Of a DNA stretch of 64,000 nucleotides, positions 58,151 to 64,000 are shown in pieces. Within the stretch, counting starts at the first letter, position 1. Every line of letters begins with the position of its first letter. The notes beneath the pieces are model-generated. The model made no database searches. It was given only the letters and a program-made list of their open reading frames with translations, and had not been told where the DNA came from. Source of the stretch: Stenogyne calaminthoides (Eukaryota; Streptophyta; Magnoliopsida; Lamiales; Lamiaceae); the NCBI GenBank assembly GCA_037126765.1, contig JBBCBC010000031.1, positions 6,395,638 to 6,459,637 on the forward strand, given 5' to 3'. The translations under genes were made by a program, and so were the position numbers.

Positions 58151-61100
58151 TTAACCGGTGTTTGTTTCGGAGAACAATCCATCAATCATTTTAGGTGCTT
58201 TTTTCTCCAAGATCCGAAGCCCTAGCTCATTACACAATTCTCTGAATCTAATCTCATTTAGTGGCTTGGTTAGAATATCGACTTTTCGTAAATCGGTGTG
58301 AATCTTTTCCATTTCGATATTCTTCTTTTCAACATGATCTCTTATAAAATGGTGTCGACATCCACATGCTTGCATCTTGTATGTAGAAACGAGATTTCGA
58401 GTGATTGCAATAGCATTATTCTTCATCATCGCGAGAATATAGGTACATTCTTAGCTACGATGTTATAATCCCTCATTTCCGACTAAAAGAAAGCGGTTTG
58501 GGAGCAACACTTCTGCTGACCATATATTCGCCAAATAGTAGATGTATGAATCGATGTGTCCTTCTTTGAAAACCACGAGATCGGTTTACTTCCTAAAACC
58601 GACATGTTCGAGGTTGACTTCTGTCAATCTTGCAACCTCCATAATCGAATCGAGAATACCCACTAAGCTCTAGATTATCATCGATGGGTAAAATAAACCA
58701 AGGTTTCTTGTCTTCGGATACTTAAGAATCGCTTTAGTGCTTCTAGGTGGCTTTGCATTGGATTTGCACGAAATCGACACATACACCTACCGCAAAGGTG
58801 ATATCTGGTGCGCTTTGCAATCGGTCTGATGAGAGATCAATGAGAGCCCTATATTCTTTTCGATTTGTTTTCGACCATCCTCAAATACGGATCCATCTTG
58901 AATCCGGTCATCATAGGAATTTTGGCTTCCTTGCAATTTTGAACTCCAAACTTAGCCAATAAATTCCTAGTGTACTTCGCTTTGGCGAGATGAATATTCA
59001 TACTTTGACTTTGCTTCACCTGGAGACCCGTAAAGTAATTCATCGTCCCATCATGGACATCTCGAACTTCCCTTGCATCGACTTCTTTGAATTTTTCACA
59101 TAGACTCTTGTTAGGAGATCCGAAGATGATGTCGATCCACGTGAATCTGAACCATCGAATATCTTCTCCATCTTCTATTCGAATAAGGTTACGTCCTTCG
59201 TTCCTTTAGTGAACCCCGTCGATCAAGAAGCGAGAGAGTGTATCATACCAAGCTCGAGGAGCTTGTTTGAACCATAAAGAGCTTTTCATAAACGGTACAC
59301 TTGGTTGTTCTTTTGAAGCACGGAGGTTGTTCGACATAAACTTCCTCTGCTAGTACCCCGTTTAAAAATGCACTCTTTTCGTCCATCGATACACAAATGA
59401 ACCCTCGTGGGAAGCATATGCTAAAACTTGACCGAATGGCTTCTAGGCGGCGATCGGGTGCAAAGGTCTAGCCATAATCAATTCCTTCTAATTGTGAATA
59501 CCCCTTTAGCAACAAGTCTTGCCTTATTTACGGTGATGACATTTTTCTCATCTCTCTTGTTCTGAAAAACCCTTCGTGCCAATTACGTCTTGATGATTTA
59601 GTGCATACCGGTTCCCAAACTTGATTTCGCATTAACTTTCGGCTCTTCTGCATGGCTAGAATCCAACTTTGCGTCTTGTAGAGCTTCCTCTATTGTTGGT
59701 TGTTCCTTCATAGACAAATAACAACAATACATGGCACTTTCACCAACTGATGTCTAGTTTTAACTTTATCGGATGGGTCTCCGATGATCGATCGGTTGGA
59801 TGACCGGTTATCCAGTCCTTCGCTCGATTTGCGTCGGTTTGGAGAACATCATCCATTTCGATAAAGGTTCATTACTAGTATTTGGGAGTGGTGCGTAATT
59901 ATGATCCACTTGATAAGAACATGTCTCGGTGATGTTGGACTCATCATGTCTTCGATGTCGTTTCGTGGGAACTTCAGTGTTCTTGAACCGGATGGTTCGA
60001 TTGATCTTATCTCGGTATGTCGAACCTTCCTTCACCAACGATTTTTTCATACCTTAGGATCTGAATGATCGGTGAATCGGCTAGATCTGGAATGTATCTT
60101 TATTACGGTTTCGATTCTTTTTCCTTGATCATTAGGTGATCCATTTTACGAGCATCGGTACTTGTTGATCGTGTACATCTTGTTTCGAGGTAGATTTCTC
60201 TTGTTCGGAAGATGCTTCATCAAAGACTACATGGGGTGTTTCTTCCACAAGTAGGGTTAAATGCATTGTAAACCCCCGAAAGCCTTTTTGCTAGATGAGG
60301 AATATCCTAAGAATATACCCTCATCGACTTGGCCTCAAAAGTCTTCAACCCGACTCTTCCTTTTGTTGTGTATGAAACACTTACACCCAAAAACATGGAA
60401 GTAAGAGACACGAGGTTTTTACGTCCTTCCACAGTTCATAGGGTGTTTTGTAGTGAGCCTTAGTCGGAAGACATCATTACGAGTATGGCATGCGGTGTTG
60501 ATTACTTACGCGAAACGGCTTGGTATTGCATGTTCAATTTAACATTGTGCGGAAAGCTTCTTTGAGAGTTCTGTTTCTCCGATTCGCTACTCCATTTTGT
60601 TGTGGCGTCCTTGCGGTGATGTTTCATGTTATATACCAAACTTAGAGCAAAAATCGATAATAAAAGAGTTCGTAAATTTCGTACCTTTATCGATCGATTT
60701 TTTACTAATCGACACCCTTCTCATTTTGTAATCTTTTTAAAAATTTCGGGTATCTTCGTTGTCGTCTCATTCTTCTTATGTAAGAATATAACCCGAGTAA
60801 ACTTGGAATAGTCATCCACGATTTACGAGTATATTTGTGTCCGTTGAGACCGTTGGTGTAACCGGTCCAAATAGATCCATATGAAGCGATTCTAAGATGG
60901 CTGATGGATGGTCCGGGAATTCCCTTGAATGAAGCTTTGACTGTTTTTCCTTCCGACATCAAGACATGTCCGATCCTTTGAAAATACTTCATTCGGAAGT
61001 CCTTCCACTAGAGACATCCTTGTTATCTTATTAAGAGTTTTAAAGTTCGGATGGCTCGTTCTTTTGTGCGAGCCAATCGCTACTTTTGGAACTCTTGACA

Positions 61101-61690
61101 ATCGGGCATGCATTTCTTGGGCAATTTGTTCCAATCACCGTGTGTAGATCGTCCCTTTCCTTGAACCGATTAGCAAAATCATTGAGTGGCTCGATTCTTG
61201 ATAGTGCATTGGTCGATCGAGAACTCAACACTAAATCGTTTTGTCGTGAGAATTGTGAAACCGATAATAGGTTGTCTTTCGGACCTTCGACATCTGAGAC
61301 TCGATTATTTGTACATCATCATTCTCTAAGGTTACGAATCCTTTGGTATAACCAAAGTTATCATCACCAAAGAGTACCGCTGGCCTTTTCATTTCTATGT
61401 AAGAGGCGAGGAGATGTTTGCTTCGGTCATGTGCCTTGAGCATCCTTATCGATGTACCGGATAGTTGCTTGCACACCTCCTTTGTTGGCCGGACCCACGC
61501 GATCCTGCTGACAAATCAAGCTTTAGGTACCCCTTTTGGATTGGGTCCTAAGGGGTTAGGATTAGTTTTGGGGATCCATACAAGCGAGCACTTCTATTGT
61601 GATCGGTTAGATCGAAGCCCTGATTTGTCTCCCATACCTATCAACATAATCATCGTCTCTTTATATCTTTTCGATTAGTATGATTATTAG
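58151..61690 (-). pseudogene. copia pol region of element B: PR, IN, RT, RNase H (fragmented)
   Basis: Listed from the 5' side on the minus strand. Protease-like sequence is at 61231-61476 (LLASYIEMKRPAVLFGDD). Integrase traces at about 60.2-61.0 kb include SFKGIPGPSISHLRIASYGS and RLQNEKGVD. RT at about 58.8-59.9 kb has SAFLNG near 59.37 kb, a damaged catalytic box near 59122-59145, and GLQVKQSQSMNIHLAKAKYT at 58849-59043. RNase H at 58151-58429 has HHFIRDHVEKKNIE and DILTKPLNE. The product would be the copia polyprotein that processes, copies and integrates the element, but the frame shifts every few dozen codons as sequenced. Confidence 0.75.
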
Positions 61691-64000
61691 TGTGAACCTT
61701 GGGTGACTTAGAAGACTTGGGATTTATCTTTTTTGTTTGTCTTCTTTTCATCCGATTGTGGTTACAGTGCGTGACCCTAGATTTACGATTATAGGGGTAG
61801 GTACGATCGCTACCATCAAAAGATTCATATCTTTTTCGGCATAGGTGGTTTTTGCGGTTTACGAAGCATGCTTATTAGGCGGTGACCTTGATTGGGTCTC
61901 AGATTGGACTTCCCTTTTTACGGGTTGTCTTTTTCGATTCTCGATCTGTTGATCGAGTTGAGGTCTCTTCGGAAGAACGGGTTCTTACGTTGATTCTCGA
62001 TCGATGCTTTACCGATTGGGGTCCATTTCCATTTTCATACGGTTGGCACCGCCTTTACCATTCAATGGTCTTTTTCCTTATTAGATACATGTTTGGCTTT
62101 TGGTGTATCTTTGTCGTAAACTCGTCGATTACACCTTTTTGAGATGAATCGGTCGGGGCTTTTGAGGATGTGGAAGGGTTCTCATACCAAAGTGCCTTCT
62201 TGTTAATCGTTGTTCAAAAATAGGTGTTCATGTCTTGAACAGTTTTAGATGATTTTGTAAAAACCTCTATTTTCTTACGCAGATTATCCTCGAGATGATT
62301 TTAGACTTTCATGCTTTCCGGAGCATTTCATCGAATTTTGCTTGCGAGGATTTTTTGAAGTCATCGAACTTCTTTGTTTGTTAATTGCCGGTGATCTTTG
62401 ATCTGCTTATCCTGATCAGAAGCTTTAACTTTTAGAATTTTAAATTCCTCAGTTGCCTTCTGAGCAGTTTCAGCCGATTTAAGTTCAGAGGCTTTACTGA
62501 GATCATTTTCTTTATGGTGATTATTTACGGTCCTCGGCTTATCATTTTAAACTTCCACTATAGCATAAGTGTCTCTCTTTTGCATTGGAGAGATCCTCAG
62601 CAATTGCTCGAGTAGAGTTCTTGGTCAATCTCCCGGCAGGTGTGCTAATGATAGCAGGTGTAGAAGCGAACAAAAGCAGGTTTGGAGGTTACCTCAGATT
62701 GGTCCTCCTTGGCCATCAGGCAGATCTCATCATCATCTGAAGAGAATATCAGATCTTCATTTCCATAGAAGTCAACAAAGCCTTTCTTGTCGGCGAAAAT
62801 CTTCTCTGAGAGGAGTATCCGAGAGTCCTCGGAGGGCGGAATCTGAATCGTCAATTCTGGCGATGTCGGCAACCATAGCTTTTACGTCACTGTCTGGTTG
62901 CTCTCTTTGTTCCTCTTTTCTTCCCTTTTCTCTTGGCGTCGAGTGCAGGCAAATCTGCTTATTTGTAGTGACAAGCTTCTCACAATTGAAGCACGCTCCT
63001 TGATCCACATAATTTTTTCTTCCAGGTGAATCACTCCGTCTGTATGATCTATCAGGTGATTTTCCTTTTCGATAGTAATCCCGAGCTTCTTACATCGATT
63101 GGTTATCTCTTCTCTCATCATTTAGATTATCTCTTTTCCTTTCATCTCCGTGATCTCTCCGATCATCGATCTGGTTCTTTCGGAGATCATTGTACGATCT
63201 CCTATCTCTTCCTCATTTATGTTGATAATCTTTATAGAATCTTCGATACTTACCCGGTTGAGTATTTGATTTCTCTAGTTTCTGGTAAGCGAGTGATTTG
63301 TTACGCTCGACTTATGATGTTTCAATGGGCTCATTGGTCTTCAATCTCTTCTTTGGTTGCCTTAAAAGCAACCGATTTGGAAGTTGAGGCTTCGGCGGAC
63401 ACCTCATCTTCATCGCTTGTCCTCTCTCAATTAAATCGAACTCGTGAGCTTTAAGGCTCAAGAACAAGCTACTTGGCTTCATTTTTTAAATGTCTTGGCA
63501 ATCCTTGATTCCGTGACCTTCATGTCCCATTTCTTGGTGAGAGACCTTAAAATTTTGTAGTTGATATCTTTATCGGACATCTCTCTACCAAGTTCTCGAA
63601 GCTTGTTTATTGACATAGTAATCCTTCCATCGAGTTCGTTGATGGTTTTAGTTAGGCGACATCTTCAATTTTTGAACTTTACCGGTTAAACTGCAGACGG
63701 TTTGTCTTTTATCCGGTCATTTCCTCGCGATATTTTGGCGCGAGTATCCCACATTGCTTTCGCATGATTTGAGATACTTAATCTTTTCCTTGGTGACCTT
63801 ATCCATTGTTTTCATGATAATATGCTTTGCGATAGTATCTAGAGTATGATTTCCTTTCCTCTGCATCCATCAAAGGCCGGCTTTTTTTGTACAAGACTTA
63901 AAGGGGCAAAATGCGGATCTCTCCAACCGCGGGGTTGTCGTAATATATGATGATGGGTCCTCTTTTCGATGACTTCCATCATTACGCCCTCGATCGAACC
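61691..64000 (-). pseudogene. gag region of element B, 5' end beyond the window
   Basis: Includes a Ser/Asp-rich acidic stretch (IFSSDDDEICLMAKEDQSEV, 62645-62872), a Lys/Arg/Glu-rich segment (62772-63121) and a damaged zinc knuckle beginning ACFNC near 62980-63000. The N-terminal portion continues past the window edge. It matches the gag remnant of element A over its whole length and is fragmented by frameshifts. Confidence 0.6.

Larger units (their letters stand above)
51010..64000 (-). mobile_element. Ty1/copia retrotransposon B, truncated by the window edge
   Basis: The 3' LTR is at 51010-52555, followed on the minus strand, upstream of it, by an extra ORF (52765-55945), a non-coding interval, RNase H, RT, integrase, protease and gag. 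Order gag-PR-IN-RT-RH is the copia order. The 5' LTR lies beyond 64000. It belongs to the same family as element A but keeps the region A has lost. Confidence 0.85.

Overview
This is plant nuclear DNA, almost certainly from a eudicot. The genes have many short introns with GT/AG borders, the spacers are AT-rich and full of small DNA transposons, and a large block of Ty1/copia retrotransposons fills the right end. The species cannot be fixed from the sequence; an asterid would fit but that is a guess.

Left part (1-28 kb), gene-bearing. A three-exon TPR-like protein gene (2470-4071, +) is followed by a CXIP4-like zinc-knuckle gene (6604-7549, +) whose frame breaks near the C-terminus, then by a 15-exon RecQ helicase of the SIM type (10659-18375, +). 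The helicase is recognisable from end to end but carries four frame-breaking lesions. On the opposite strand lies a complete 15-exon RRN3/TIF-IA gene (19670-27321, -). All its splice phases agree and give 617 residues. RRN3 supports RNA polymerase I transcription, CXIP4-like proteins are nuclear SR/zinc-knuckle proteins, and RecQ-SIM is a DNA helicase. I see no shared pathway or operon-like logic. Several mobile elements are defined here to the base by their target-site duplications: a 789-bp Mutator-like MITE, two Tourist-like MITEs, a hAT-like element, a Stowaway, and a 66-bp-arm hairpin inside an RRN3 intron.

Middle part (28-39 kb), gene-poor. It holds a 1.86-kb Mutator-like element with 9-bp target duplications (29514-31376), an intronless type I MADS-box gene of the AGL62 kind (33594-34277, -), and most of a CACTA (En/Spm-like) transposon starting at 34620. 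The CACTA coding region combines a plant transposase-like part with a Ulp1-type cysteine protease domain.

Right part (39-64 kb): two copia retrotransposons, both on the minus strand, separated by only 94 bp of TA-rich DNA. Element A (39097-50915) has both LTRs and an initiator-Met primer-binding site but has lost protease, integrase and most of reverse transcriptase. Element B (51010 to beyond the window) keeps traces of gag, protease, integrase, RT and RNase H. Both carry a long extra ORF between pol and the 3' LTR. Coding frames here are broken far more than the similarity of the LTRs would predict, and CAG/CTG in one copy repeatedly faces CG-containing words in another. This looks like a systematic sequencing artefact at methylated CHG sites and is the most unusual signal in the window.
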